Below, in pieces: positions 63,763 through 64,000 of a stretch of DNA of 64,000 nucleotides. The notes beneath the pieces were generated by a model. It worked only from the letters and a program-made list of their open reading frames with translations, ran no database searches and had not been told where the DNA came from. Location: positions 124,001 to 188,000 of the forward strand of contig NZ_JAMQPV010000001.1 of assembly GCF_026151395.1 (NCBI RefSeq), read 5' to 3'. The DNA comes from Leptospira limi (GTDB taxonomy: Bacteria > Spirochaetota > Leptospiria > Leptospirales > Leptospiraceae). Each line of letters begins with the position of its first letter. The stretch's first letter is position 1. The position numbers and the translations under genes are program-made.

Positions 63763-64000
63763 TTAAAGACAAGTCTCGATTTTTTTCAGTTCTTCATACA
63801 ACCAACTCGAACTCAAGATTTCCTTTCCATTTGGATAACGGATTTTATAAGGAGTACCAGATAAAAATGACTTTGATGCTACTTTATCAATAAAAAGTTT
63901 TGCAGTCCAATCTTTCGGATCAGGAGCAAAAAAAGAATTTTTGGCTTCGTTTAATTTGTAACGTAAATGGTTCTCTGCATCCTTTGCATTATGTGAATCA
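63763..64000 (-). CDS. C-terminal end of an unidentified protein
   Basis: An open frame enters from the right edge and ends at 63763-63765, leaving about 78 residues. They include NAKDAENHLRYKLNEAKNSF, APDPKDWTAKLFIDKVASKSF and SSSWLYEELKKIETCL. It lies 150 bp beyond the propeller gene on the same strand. The family cannot be named from this part. Confidence 0.6.
   Translation of the reverse strand, partial: DSHNAKDAENHLRYKLNEAKNSFFAPDPKDWTAKLFIDKVASKSFLSGTPYKIRYPNGKEILSSSWLYEELKKIETCL

Noticed and set aside
1..64000. CRISPR array, insertion sequence, prophage or tRNA/rRNA genes
   Set aside because: No regular spacer repeats, transposase or integrase motifs, phage genes or convincing cloverleaf were found by eye on either strand. 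A tRNA scan would settle the last point.

Overview
The window is chromosomal DNA from a spirochete, almost certainly a Leptospira of the saprophytic, environmental type. The pointers are AT-rich DNA, divergent FliG/FliH genes, many 7TM-DISM-type sensors, many lipoproteins with relaxed spirochetal lipoboxes ending in SNC, VNC, FQNC or TQC, and a metK/transketolase-half/clpS neighbourhood. The genus and clade are inferences from gene content, because no search was possible. About 50 protein genes are supported. I found no tRNA, rRNA, CRISPR array or insertion sequence.

Layout. 1-659: 5' part of a DISM-type lipoprotein sensor. 773-7504: a tight plus-strand run of a FliG paralogue, FliH, a DISM histidine kinase lacking its phospho-acceptor His, a DISM pseudokinase and a Crp/Fnr-family regulator. 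7555-14519: a nitric oxide block with nnrS, the minus-strand operon norC-norB-norQ-norD, and divergent norE/norF-like genes. Perfect FNR/DNR-type boxes precede nnrS and norC. 14516-18601: mtnC, an MFS transporter with a membrane partner, and a WecG/TagA-type glycosyltransferase. 18605-24726: a very acidic repeat/TPR membrane protein, a CBM48 protein and a polytopic GT-C-like protein. 24803-30590: a compact minus-strand operon of MBOAT, PilZ, SDR, DUF374, metK, transketolase C-half and clpS.

30720-38458: lipoproteins, ssb, a PAS sensor kinase with its response regulator, and an FMN-glutamate-synthase-like protein abutting a DISM adenylate/guanylate cyclase. 38451-50790: an ethanolamine-permease-like transporter, cell-envelope proteins including two tandem paralogous lipoproteins, a TPM/YgcG-like protein, a beta-barrel, a DUF1993 protein, a large lipoprotein ending in seven 53-residue repeats, and another envelope protein. 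50911-54004: pckA and glgA, divergent. 54062-57476: a second tandem pair of lipoprotein paralogues. 57565-62327: DUF1304, an ECF sigma factor, two small lipoproteins, and an AraC regulator divergent from an NmrA-like reductase. This last stretch carries a duplicated and partly decayed sigma/AraC gene junction. 62409-64000: a propeller-like exported protein and the 3' end of one more gene.

How the genes fit together. The clearest functional unit is NO detoxification/denitrification: NorCB reductase, NorQD activation proteins, NorEF and NnrS, with a Crp/Fnr regulator next to nnrS and matching operators. The most unusual points are the coupled kinase/pseudokinase DISM pair upstream of that regulator, the two-haem NorC, the duplicated sigma/AraC 3' junction, and the seven-blade repeat gene with near-identical DNA repeats.
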